A stretch of DNA of 5,736 nucleotides from Polaromonas sp. (GCA_023259235.1 JAHFQQ010000220.1:1-5736), one strand, 5' to 3'; positions 1 to 5,402 are shown, counted from the first letter of the stretch. Translations and numbers: made by a program. The notes: generated by a model from the sequence alone, not told the origin.

Positions 1-34
1 AGCGCATCACTCATGGTGAGAAAAATTCATTTGG

Positions 35-859
35 CTAATGGAAATTGAGAACCATCACAGGGTGTTCTGAAAGCCCCATCACTTTTTGCGCCACACCACC
101 GACCAGTGCCCGGCTAATGGGGCTGTCGCCGCGGCTGCCTATGGCAATCAGATCGGCCCCGCTACGGGTTACCGAGGCCAGAATTTCCGTGAATGGCTTT
201 CCAATACGCACCTCACCCTGTGCAATAACGCCATCAAGTTGCGCCCGAGCCAGCATCGCGGTAATGAATGCATCTGCTTGCGGGCGCTGACCCTCGGTGA
301 GGATAACGCTCACCAGATGCAGTGGCAGTCCACATTGGGCTGCAACCGCTACGGCGGTGGCGACAACTTGATGTCCAGGTTCTGCAGGCTCTGCCGCCAC
401 CAGCACGCGCTGGTTCCACAGGCGCCCCTCACGCGGCACGATCAACACGCTGCAGGGGGCGTGTGCCACCACTTTGCTCACCATTTCGCCGACCAGCAAA
501 TTTGCCAAAAAGCTTCGCTTGCCACGGCGGCGGATGATGATCAGGTCGCTGCCCAGGGTCTGCGCTTCCTGCACGATTTCGCGGTAAGGCTCATCGCCTC
601 GCCGTACCTGCACGTCAATCTTCACGCCCATGGTGTGGGCTTGCGCGCGCAATTGGACGATCTTCTTGGCTGCATTGCGTTCGGTGTGCGCCGCAATCTG
701 CGGTGCCAGCGCTTCGTATTCCGGATTGCTCACCAGCGGCATTACCGTGGCCAGCGGCAGTTGCCATCGCAGTGCCAGCCCAAGGGCCACCGATTCGGCC
801 CCGGTGTCAAATTCACTGTGCTCGGTGGCCAGTAACAGGCGCGTGAACAGATGGGCCAT
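35..859 (-). CDS. Universal stress protein with two tandem Usp domains
   Basis: This 274-aa cytoplasmic protein is two Usp (alpha/beta, Rossmann-like) domains in a row, about residues 5-142 and 149-272. Domain 2 has a near-canonical nucleotide-binding loop: GSRG at 241-244, nine residues, then GG at 254-255, where the usual last residue is Ser/Thr. Domain 1 is degenerate. It reads RRRG at 110-113, so the first Gly is Arg, and it has ten rather than nine residues before G124. Domain 1 still ends in the typical HAPCSVLIVP (133-142). Such proteins act in stress survival, and some bind ATP. The ATG at 859 is preferred over an in-frame upstream start because GGGAGGG lies 8 nt before it. It begins only 2 bp after the stop of the membrane-protein gene, so it is probably the last gene of the exporter operon. 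Its partners are unknown. Confidence 0.93.
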   Translation of the reverse strand: MAHLFTRLLLATEHSEFDTGAESVALGLALRWQLPLATVMPLVSNPEYEALAPQIAAHTERNAAKKIVQLRAQAHTMGVKIDVQVRRGDEPYREIVQEAQTLGSDLIIIRRRGKRSFLANLLVGEMVSKVVAHAPCSVLIVPREGRLWNQRVLVAAEPAEPGHQVVATAVAVAAQCGLPLHLVSVILTEGQRPQADAFITAMLARAQLDGVIAQGEVRIGKPFTEILASVTRSGADLIAIGSRGDSPISRALVGGVAQKVMGLSEHPVMVLNFH

Positions 860-861
860 GT

Positions 862-1290
862 TCAATGCCCTCCCGCCAGAAGGCCCGAGGCGGCGAGTAT
901 CAGCACCATCGCGACCAGTACGCAAATCCCGGCGTAGGTGTAGTCACGCCGTTTCAGGTACAGAGGGACCAAGCCCAGGAGCGGTGGCAACGAACAGCCT
1001 GCCAGCATCGACACGCCAATCAGATTGGACAAGTCTCCCTCGTGGACCAAAGCCAGCCAGCCCCAGCCAGTGGGGGTGCCAGTGCGTTGCAGGTAGGCGG
1101 CCAGCGGCAGGTTCCAGACGCTTGGCAGTTGCTCCAGAGGCACATGCGGTTTGAGTACCCCAAGCAAATAGGCCGCGAAACTGAGTATCAGCGCCATCTC
1201 GCCGATACGCGCACCCCAATGCAGCAGCACAGCGTAGCGAGAAGCCTCGGATTGCTGCTGTTGGGTGTGCGTGGAGTCTGTGGTGTTCAT
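862..1290 (-). CDS. Small three-helix membrane protein, exporter-associated (DUF1634-like)
   Basis: This 142-aa protein has a hydrophilic, Gln-rich N-terminus (residues 1-18) and then three hydrophobic segments, at about 30-46, 88-112 and 118-138. The basic KRRD at 113-116 separates the last two. A Pro/Trp-rich loop (about 48-86, including PTGWGWL at 73-79) and the closing LILAASGLLAGGH are the most recognisable parts. From memory they resemble a family of small membrane proteins found beside TauE/SafE exporters. The DUF1634 name is a tentative match on size, topology and context, not a proven one. The gene starts 13 bp after the tauE stop, with no good Shine-Dalgarno sequence before ATG 1290, so its translation probably depends on tauE. 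It may be an accessory subunit of the exporter (inference); its biochemical role is unknown. Confidence 0.85.
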   Translation of the reverse strand: MNTTDSTHTQQQQSEASRYAVLLHWGARIGEMALILSFAAYLLGVLKPHVPLEQLPSVWNLPLAAYLQRTGTPTGWGWLALVHEGDLSNLIGVSMLAGCSLPPLLGLVPLYLKRRDYTYAGICVLVAMVLILAASGLLAGGH

Positions 1291-1303
1291 CAAGGGTTCG
1301 CTT

Positions 1304-2287
1304 TTATGCCCACACCCCCAAGCCCTTGAGCAATGCCCGAATACCCGCAAACAGCAAAAGTGCAATGACAATTTTTCGAATGTCCGAACCCTTGAGCACA
1401 TGAAGCAAGCGGGCACCGATGCGCGCGCCCAGCATCATGCCGACCACCGACGGTACAACGATCATCGGCAGTACTGCGCCGCGGTTCAGATACACCCACG
1501 CGGCCGAGGAGCTGGCCAGCGACAGCACCAGCCCTGAAGTACCCGCCGACACCTTGAGCGGCACGCCCATCAGGAGATTGAGTACCGGCATGTTCGCCCA
1601 GCCGGCGCCGATGCCGAACATGCCGCCCACAACGCCGATCAGCAGAAACAGCAGCAAGCCCGTGGGTGTGCGGTGCACCTGCCAGTCAATAGCGCGCCCG
1701 GAAGCCCCGTCGATAAATATCCCATGAATACCCAGCGCCGAGGACAGCCTGTCAGGTTGTGCCACGTCCGGATACTCAGACTTCCGGGACATCAGCATGA
1801 GCACCACAATGCCCAGTACGATCAAGCCTAGCGCCGTCTCGACAGCTGCGGCCGGTAGCGCTAGACCCAACAGGGCTCCCGCGATGGAGCTTATGGAGGC
1901 GAGCAACGCCAGAGGCAGTCCCAGTCGCAAGCTGGCCAGTCCGCCGCGCAGCAGCATTGGCCCCGCGGCTAATGAGCTGGCCAGCGCTACCATCAAACCG
2001 GCACCCCGCACGAAGTCCAAATGGAAGGGGAAGAACCCGCCGATGATTGGCACAAACAGTGTGCCGCCGCCAATGCCTGCTGGTACCGCCACAATACCGA
2101 TGAAGAAACAGGTGACAAACAGTGCCAGTGGCCAAAACCACCAGGCCAGGGGCATGGCGGGCAGCACACTCGGGCCCGCATGCACTGGAATGGGCAGTAA
2201 CAGCAGCAGCGCCAATGCCGTCCGGGTTCCGGGCCTCGCCAAAAAATGCGCGATGCGGCGCTGCTTTGGGGTGGCCGTGTCGTTCAT
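1304..2287 (-). CDS. TauE/SafE-family anion (sulfite/organosulfonate) exporter
   Basis: This 327-aa inner-membrane protein has the internal duplication typical of the TauE/SafE family. The first repeat carries GIGGGTLFVP at 71-80, and the second carries GIGAGWANMPVL at 225-236, followed by GVPLKVSAGTS (241-251). Eight or more hydrophobic segments are visible. Residues 24-37 form an extra N-terminal hydrophobic stretch ending in VHA-GP, which could be a first helix or a signal-like segment. A polar loop (about 167-208) separates the two halves. Family members export sulfite, sulfoacetate or related anions, so sulfite export fits the nearby qmo genes, but the substrate cannot be read from sequence. 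The ATG at 2287 is chosen; TTG at 2296 and 2293 are in-frame alternatives, and none has a clear Shine-Dalgarno sequence. It is followed 13 bp later by the membrane-protein gene. Confidence 0.93.
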   Translation of the reverse strand: MNDTATPKQRRIAHFLARPGTRTALALLLLLPIPVHAGPSVLPAMPLAWWFWPLALFVTCFFIGIVAVPAGIGGGTLFVPIIGGFFPFHLDFVRGAGLMVALASSLAAGPMLLRGGLASLRLGLPLALLASISSIAGALLGLALPAAAVETALGLIVLGIVVLMLMSRKSEYPDVAQPDRLSSALGIHGIFIDGASGRAIDWQVHRTPTGLLLFLLIGVVGGMFGIGAGWANMPVLNLLMGVPLKVSAGTSGLVLSLASSSAAWVYLNRGAVLPMIVVPSVVGMMLGARIGARLLHVLKGSDIRKIVIALLLFAGIRALLKGLGVWA

Positions 2288-2289
2288 GC

Positions 2290-2305
2290 ACAACAATTGG
2301 GTTGT
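2290..2305 (-). promoter_or_regulatory. Small dyad just before the tauE start
   Basis: In the minus-strand transcript, ACAAC and GTTGT form 5-bp arms around a 6-nt loop, ending 2 nt before ATG 2287. The place where a Shine-Dalgarno sequence should be is therefore inside a possible hairpin, and no purine-rich SD is visible. The hairpin is A/U-rich and would be weak. It may tune translation or couple it to the 35-codon ORF upstream; it could also be chance. Confidence 0.3.
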
Positions 2306-2322
2306 CTTGCCGTTGCCGGGGC

Positions 2323-2430
2323 TTACAGCGCCTGAACGAGCTGCGGCAGTACGGCGCTGGCAGCTTTGCGTGCCTCGAGCAGTTGGGAAGCATCATCGGC
2401 GAAGACATGCAGACTGACAAACGGAACCAT
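2323..2430 (-). CDS. Small ORF (35 aa), possible leader or small protein of the exporter operon
   Basis: I do not recognise this gene. It encodes 35 residues starting MVPFVSLHVFADDASQ and ending LPQLVQAL, followed by TAA. A strong ribosome binding site, AAAGGAG, sits at the right distance (6 nt) before ATG 2430, the best SD in the minus-strand cluster. The pattern is a short beta strand (about 3-10) followed by a long amphipathic helix (12-35), with no membrane segment and no Cys. The beginning faintly recalls the first strand and helix of tautomerase-like proteins, but Pro is the third residue, not the second, so I make no claim of kinship. It ends 35 bp before tauE, which lacks its own clear SD. 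It could be a real small protein, a leader ORF that couples to tauE, or a remnant. Confidence 0.5.
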   Translation of the reverse strand: MVPFVSLHVFADDASQLLEARKAASAVLPQLVQAL

Positions 2431-2490
2431 GGAGAACTCCTTTCGAGTCGATTCGGCATGGCGACTGGCCGGGTAAAAAATTGAAAGCGC

Positions 2491-2518
2491 CTTGTAGTCT
2501 TGCAGGCCAGCAGGTCAA
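2491..2518 (-). promoter_or_regulatory. Candidate sigma-70 promoter of the exporter operon
   Basis: On the minus strand, TTGACC (2518-2513) and TACAAG (2496-2491) are separated by 16 bp, giving a plausible -35/-10 pair. The implied start site is near 2484, about 55 nt before ATG 2430 of the small ORF. A TACCC motif (2475-2471, minus strand) lies just downstream of that start site. This is a consensus match by eye only. Confidence 0.35.
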
Positions 2519-2634
2519 ACCGGCGTGGCGGTCTTGAGGTTTGAGCCCCGCCCAGCAAGCTTGAATCGATGAAGCCAAGCCAATTCCATATCACGAAAAT
2601 GGGTAATTGCACAAGAAAAGCGCCCTCAAAGCCA

Positions 2635-2649
2635 TACCCCGAATGGGTA
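2635..2649. promoter_or_regulatory. TACCC-N5-GGGTA inverted repeat (NarL-like half-sites)
   Basis: TACCC and GGGTA arms enclose CGAAT. The right arm read on the minus strand is TACCCAT, a perfect fit to the NarL/NarP heptamer TACYYMT; the left arm TACCCCG fits less well. The spacing is 7-1-7, not the classical 7-2-7 of E. coli NarL. A regulator of the same LuxR/NarL type with a different spacing is one possibility. A similar palindrome stands before qmoA. Confidence 0.4.
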
Positions 2650-2687
2650 GTCCAAGTGGGTAGGTGACTTACGGTCGTGCGTAGCCA

Positions 2688-2708
2688 ACAATAATCGCTG
2701 TTTATTGT
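2688..2708. promoter_or_regulatory. Perfect 21-bp dyad, LysR-type (TNA-N7-TNA) candidate operator
   Basis: The arms ACAATAA and TTATTGT are exact reverse complements around a 7-bp spacer, TCGCTGT. The inner part reads TAA-N7-TTA, which matches the T-N11-A box of LysR-type regulators and the TNA-N7-TNA form described for CbbR. It lies about 96 bp before the GTG start of the rightward hypothetical gene and on the upstream side of the exporter promoter. No regulator gene of this type is present in the window. Confidence 0.45.
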
Positions 2709-2712
2709 GACT

Positions 2713-2730
2713 TGACTTGGCTGCAAGTCA
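2713..2730. promoter_or_regulatory. TGACTTG-N4-CAAGTCA inverted repeat
   Basis: Two perfect 7-bp arms are separated by GCTG. A further copy of TGACTTG overlaps the left arm at 2708-2714, so direct repeats with a 5-bp step precede the dyad, and TGACTT occurs again at 2665-2670. The repeat begins 4 bp after the neighbouring dyad ends. It covers a TTGACT that could be a -35 element, which is where a repressor would be expected. No known operator was recognised. Confidence 0.4.
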
Positions 2731-2803
2731 GTCTTCATTGAAGCTGCGTTTATGCGTGCCAAAGAGCAGAGGTGCGCGCTACATTTCAAACCGAGGTCAA
2801 GCC

Positions 2804-3220
2804 GTGAATGCCAGTGTCTCCGATTTTACTGGGGCGGAGCAGCAACTTGTGCTGGAACTATTGCAGCAACGCTATGGCAAGCCAGTGTTGCCAGAACTCG
2901 CTGACAGTGAGCTGAAGCTGGACCCCGCCAGCGATGAAATGACGCTTTGCCCAACACTCTTCTGGAGCGAGCGCGGTGCCAATTTTGTGGTATGGAAGGC
3001 GGCGCTGCAGCGCTATCGCTGCCAGTTCTTCTACGCGGACGCCGACCAGTACGGAACCGGCCAACAGGATTACACCGATTTGCGGCGATGCGTTCTGACG
3101 CTGCTGCGCGTGCAGGCCGACCATGAAAGCCAGAGCGCTGACATGTCAAACCAGGCCACGGCTGCTGACCTGGTGGCTGGTCCTGGCGACGATGCCTACC
3201 ACGGACCGCTGGTGATATGA
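2804..3220 (+). CDS. Hypothetical protein, 138 aa
   Basis: I do not recognise this protein as a named family. It is predicted to be soluble and acidic, with no signal peptide or membrane segment. The visible parts are an N-terminal helix (about 8-22, EQQLVLELLQQRYG), a central compact part with LFWSERGANFVVWK (52-65) and RCQFFYADADQYGTG (71-85), a further helix with the segment CVLTLLRVQADHE (93-105), and a disordered acidic tail (about 106-138). The aromatic-rich centre suggests a small alpha/beta domain. GTG at 2804 is chosen because GAGGT sits 6 nt before it; an earlier in-frame ATG at 2717 lies inside the dyad region and lacks a Shine-Dalgarno sequence. Its stop overlaps the start of the next ORF as ATGA, which supports a shared transcript. 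Placement near qmo and an anion exporter hints at sulfur metabolism, but that is only context. Confidence 0.8.
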   Translation: MNASVSDFTGAEQQLVLELLQQRYGKPVLPELADSELKLDPASDEMTLCPTLFWSERGANFVVWKAALQRYRCQFFYADADQYGTGQQDYTDLRRCVLTLLRVQADHESQSADMSNQATAADLVAGPGDDAYHGPLVI

Positions 3221-3429
3221 CGCTCCAACGGAAGGGCCATTTGCCGCAGACCGGGTTTGTTTTTGGTGGTGACTACAACCGCCTTGGTGCGCGGCTCATC
3301 CAGGTTGAAGTCGAACGTGTGCGCGGATGGAAGGCGGCAGAAGACCTGGTCCGCACAGTCGACGTCAAGCGAGTGCCCGGATTTCCACCTGGTACGCGGC
3401 TCCGGGCACCTGCGGGACCGCCCCATTGA
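3217..3429 (+). CDS. Small hypothetical protein (70 aa), translationally coupled
   Basis: This 70-residue ORF begins with MTLQRKGHLPQTGFVFGGDY and ends in a Pro/Arg-rich tail (PPGTRLRAPAGPPH). It is basic, with no membrane segment and no Cys. Its ATG overlaps the TGA of the preceding gene (ATGA), a common sign of translational coupling, and its third codon positions are mostly G or C like its neighbours. Those are the main reasons to accept it over the overlapping ORFs in other frames. I recognise no family. A 43-bp gap without a clear ribosome binding site follows before the phosphoesterase gene, so its 3' end could be wrong if there is a frameshift. Confidence 0.5.
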   Translation: MTLQRKGHLPQTGFVFGGDYNRLGARLIQVEVERVRGWKAAEDLVRTVDVKRVPGFPPGTRLRAPAGPPH

Positions 3430-3472
3430 CGCGCCGCAAGCCAGCTCCGTCTCCGGCTGACCAACACATCCC

Positions 3473-3982
3473 ATGAAGATTTGTGTCGTTTCGGACAGTC
3501 ATGATCGTGCACCCATGCTGGCTGCAGCGGTTGCCGCTGCGAAGGAGGCCGGGGCTGAGGCCGTCATCCACTGCGGCGATGTGATCGGTGCGATGACCTT
3601 GCGTCCCCTGATTGAGCTTGGCTTGCCTATCCATGTGGTTCATGGCAACAATCTGGGTGATCCGGTGGCGCTATGGAATTTGTGTAGTTCTTCGGGCGGG
3701 CTGCTGACTTACCACGGGCAGGATATCGATTTGCGGTTGGCGGGACGCAGGCTGCTTGCCACGCACTATCCGCACTATGGCCGCGGTCTGGCCTGCACGG
3801 GTGATTACGACATCGTCTGCTGCGGCCATTCCCATATGGCCAGCGTGGTGCAGCAGCCGAACCTTAGTGGGGGATTGACGTGGCTCCTGAATCCGGGAAG
3901 CGTCGGAGGGCTTGGCGCGCCGGCGACCTGGCTGCTCGCCGATCTTGCCGAGCTCGATTTTGAAATTCGGCGAATCAATTGA
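3473..3982 (+). CDS. YfcE/MJ0936-family metallophosphoesterase
   Basis: This 169-aa cytoplasmic enzyme has every metal-ligand motif of the small YfcE-type calcineurin-like phosphoesterases: D8 and H10 (SDSH), D36 (CGD), N59 (GNN), H98 (THYPH) and H119/H121 (GHSH). The late NPGSVG (183-188 equivalent in longer members, here about 143-148) is also typical. Family members hydrolyse phosphodiesters with two divalent metals, often Mn or Mg; the natural substrate is usually unknown. The length is normal for the family (about 160-190). The ATG at 3473 gives the standard N-terminus (MKICVVSDSH), although no good Shine-Dalgarno sequence precedes it. It probably belongs to the transcript of the two hypothetical genes before it. 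Its stop lies 2 bp before the palindrome upstream of qmoA, so transcription from here may run into qmoA. Confidence 0.95.
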   Translation: MKICVVSDSHDRAPMLAAAVAAAKEAGAEAVIHCGDVIGAMTLRPLIELGLPIHVVHGNNLGDPVALWNLCSSSGGLLTYHGQDIDLRLAGRRLLATHYPHYGRGLACTGDYDIVCCGHSHMASVVQQPNLSGGLTWLLNPGSVGGLGAPATWLLADLAELDFEIRRIN

Positions 3983-3984
3983 CC

Positions 3985-3998
3985 TACCCGTACGGGTA
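3985..3998. promoter_or_regulatory. Perfect 14-bp palindrome upstream of qmoA
   Basis: TACCCGTACGGGTA is its own reverse complement. It starts 2 bp after the phosphoesterase stop. Counted from the candidate qmoA promoter, its centre lies near -43, a common position for an activator. The half-site TACCC also recurs in the divergent region (2635-2649 and single copies). It could instead fold as a 5-bp stem with a GTAC loop, but no uninterrupted T-run follows directly, so an intrinsic terminator is less likely. Confidence 0.5.
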
Positions 3999-4001
3999 AT
4001 G

Positions 4002-4028
4002 TTTTCATTGTCATTTTTTGCTTATCAT
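4002..4028 (+). promoter_or_regulatory. Candidate qmoA promoter
   Basis: TATCAT at 4023-4028 matches five of six bases of the -10 consensus. No good -35 stands 16-18 bp upstream; the region is T-rich (TTTTCATTGTCATTTTTTG). A weak -35 with a palindrome centred about 43 bp before the implied start near 4035 would suit an activator-dependent promoter. The leader would be about 85 nt. This is a by-eye match only. Confidence 0.35.
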
Positions 4029-4120
4029 GATTCGGAAAATGGTCACCGGGACCGCCGCGTAGCTGGCTGAACACGTAAGTGACGACCTGTTTCTGCAACT
4101 CGTAATTCAGTGGAGATTTC

Positions 4121-5401
4121 ATGACGGCACCTATCGCGACCAGCCAGACCATTCTCGTGGTTGGCGGTGGTATCAGCGGCATTACCGCGGCGCTCGAAGC
4201 TGCGGAGTGTGGACGGGAAGTGGTGCTTGTCGAGCGCAACGCGACGTTGGGGGGGCGCACCGCGCTGATGTACCGTTATTTTCCCAAGATGTGCCATCCG
4301 ACCTGCGGGCTCGAGATCAACCTGCGGCGCCTCAAAGGCAACCGCAGGGTACGTGTGATCACGATGGCCGATGTCGTTCGGATTGAAGGAACCCGCGGCG
4401 CCTACACGGCCACACTGAAGATTCGTCCGCGCTACGTCAACGAGAGTTGCACAGCCTGCGGCGAGTGCGCCAAGGCGGTGAGCACCGAAATCTCCAATCC
4501 ATATAACTATGGACTTGACCGGATCAGTGCAGCTTACCTGCCGCACGCAATGGCGTATCCGCAGCGCTACGTGCTCGACCCGTCTCTCATCGGCACGGCA
4601 GACGCCGACAGAGCCCTGGCAGCTTGCAAGGTCGGCGCCATCGATCTGGCAATGCAGGAAGAAACAGTCGAACTTGCAGTCGGTACCGTGATTTGGGCGA
4701 CCGGCTGGAAACCCTACGATGCGGCCAAGATTCAGCCCTACGGATACGGACGTTTCCCCGACGTCATTACCAGTGTTGAGTTCGAACGGCTGGCTGACCC
4801 GGCTGGGCCGACGGGCGGCAAGCTGCGGCGACCATCGGACGGACGGGAAGCAAAAAACATTGCCTTCATTCAGTGCGCTGGCTCGCGCGACGAGAATCAT
4901 TTGCGCCATTGCTCACGCATCTGCTGCATGGCCTCGCTGAAGCATACCCAGTATGTGCACGAAGCCCATGGAGATGCAGCGAGATCGACGGTCTATTACA
5001 TTGACATCCGTGCCATTGACCGGTTCGAGGATTTTTACCAGAAAGTGCAGAAAGATCCGACGGTCACTTTCATAAAATCCAAAGTGGCGCGCATCGCACA
5101 GGAAGCAAATGGGGACCCGGTCTTGCATGGCGTGGACACTGAAGGCTATCACCGCTACGCGACCGCGCACGATCTGGTGGTTCTGGCTATCGGCATGGAA
5201 CCGGAAGCCAATGGCATCACTCTGCCAGACGATCTGATCACGGACTCTTCGGGCTTTATCGAAGGTTCGGCGGACGGTGGCATGTTCGGTGCTGGCGCTG
5301 CGGCCAGCCCGCTCGACGTGAACCGCTCGGTGCAAAGCGCCACCGGCGCTGCGCTGCGCGCGATCAAGGTCATTCACCAGACAGCCGGGGAGGAAGCATA
5401 A
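4121..5401 (+). CDS. qmoA: QmoA, HdrA-like FAD subunit of the quinone-interacting oxidoreductase
   Basis: This 426-aa cytoplasmic flavoprotein is the A subunit of Qmo, which moves electrons between APS reductase (AprBA) and the quinone pool. An N-terminal FAD Rossmann fold shows VVGGGISG (13-20) and E38 at the end of strand 2. It is followed by the HdrA/Qmo-type KMCHPTCGLEINLRR (56-70, C58 and C62). A ferredoxin-like insert has C110, C113 and C116 and a distant C169 in ACKVGAI. The HdrA signature CAGSRDEN...HCSRICCMASLKH gives C252, C264, C268 and C269. A second FAD motif, ATGW, is at 193-196, and the C-terminal FGAGAAASPLDV is typical. Length is normal for QmoA. GGAG lies 5 nt before ATG 4121. 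qmoB follows after 1 bp. HdrA-like subunits of other complexes are relatives, but the CHPTCGLEIN region and the adjacent qmoB favour QmoA. In sulfur oxidisers it would work in the AprBA-to-quinone direction. Confidence 0.93.
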   Translation: MTAPIATSQTILVVGGGISGITAALEAAECGREVVLVERNATLGGRTALMYRYFPKMCHPTCGLEINLRRLKGNRRVRVITMADVVRIEGTRGAYTATLKIRPRYVNESCTACGECAKAVSTEISNPYNYGLDRISAAYLPHAMAYPQRYVLDPSLIGTADADRALAACKVGAIDLAMQEETVELAVGTVIWATGWKPYDAAKIQPYGYGRFPDVITSVEFERLADPAGPTGGKLRRPSDGREAKNIAFIQCAGSRDENHLRHCSRICCMASLKHTQYVHEAHGDAARSTVYYIDIRAIDRFEDFYQKVQKDPTVTFIKSKVARIAQEANGDPVLHGVDTEGYHRYATAHDLVVLAIGMEPEANGITLPDDLITDSSGFIEGSADGGMFGAGAAASPLDVNRSVQSATGAALRAIKVIHQTAGEEA

Positions 5402-5402
5402 G

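Larger units (their letters stand above)
2431..2803. promoter_or_regulatory. Divergent intergenic region between the exporter operon and the hypothetical operon
   Basis: These 373 bp contain no convincing gene on either strand. They separate two divergent transcripts and hold several candidate control sites. GGGTA occurs on the plus strand at 2471-2475, 2601-2605, 2645-2649 and 2658-2662. Two of these copies are inside identical AATGGGTA words (2598-2605, 2642-2649). TACCC at 2635-2639 faces the GGGTA at 2645. Two further perfect inverted repeats lie at 2688-2708 and 2713-2730. The ribosome binding site of the rightward gene is GAGGT at 2793-2797. No strong sigma-70 promoter is visible for the rightward transcript; TTGACT at 2712-2717 has only a poor -10 partner. 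Confidence 0.7.

Noticed and set aside
7..20. Short inverted repeat (CTCA-TGG-TGAG) after the universal stress gene as a terminator
   Set aside because: The arms are only 4 bp, and in the direction of the minus-strand gene the T-run comes before the hairpin, not after it.
86..835. 249-codon plus-strand open frame opposite the universal stress protein
   Set aside because: It is His/Cys/Gln-rich, without a domain, and antisense to a well-supported gene.
2561..2575. FNR/ANR-like box (TTGAATCGATGAAG) in the divergent region
   Set aside because: The right half does not fit the TTGAT-N4-ATCAA consensus and the site is far from any plausible promoter.
1776..2789. 337-codon open frame on the minus strand across tauE and the intergenic region
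   Set aside because: It overlaps tauE in another frame, is rich in Arg/Cys/His as shadow frames are, and crosses the regulatory dyads.
3257..3460. 67-codon plus-strand ORF overlapping the 70-aa ORF in another frame
   Set aside because: It has no ribosome binding site or coupling to the previous gene; the 3217 ORF has an ATGA overlap and better codon use. A frameshift joining the two frames was considered but nothing in the sequence marks it.
3985..4019. Palindrome plus T-rich stretch as an intrinsic terminator for the phosphoesterase cluster
   Set aside because: The stem is 5 bp with a 4-nt loop, and the following Ts are interrupted (ATGTTTTCATTGTC). An operator reading fits better, though a weak terminator is not excluded.
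4041..4053. GGTC-N5-GACC inverted repeat in the qmoA leader
   Set aside because: Four-base arms are expected by chance in GC-rich DNA, and there is no second copy or supporting context.
4043..4909. 288-codon open frame on the minus strand opposite qmoA
   Set aside because: It lies wholly antisense to a clear qmoA with conserved motifs, has no recognisable domain, and is expected from GC-rich codon use.
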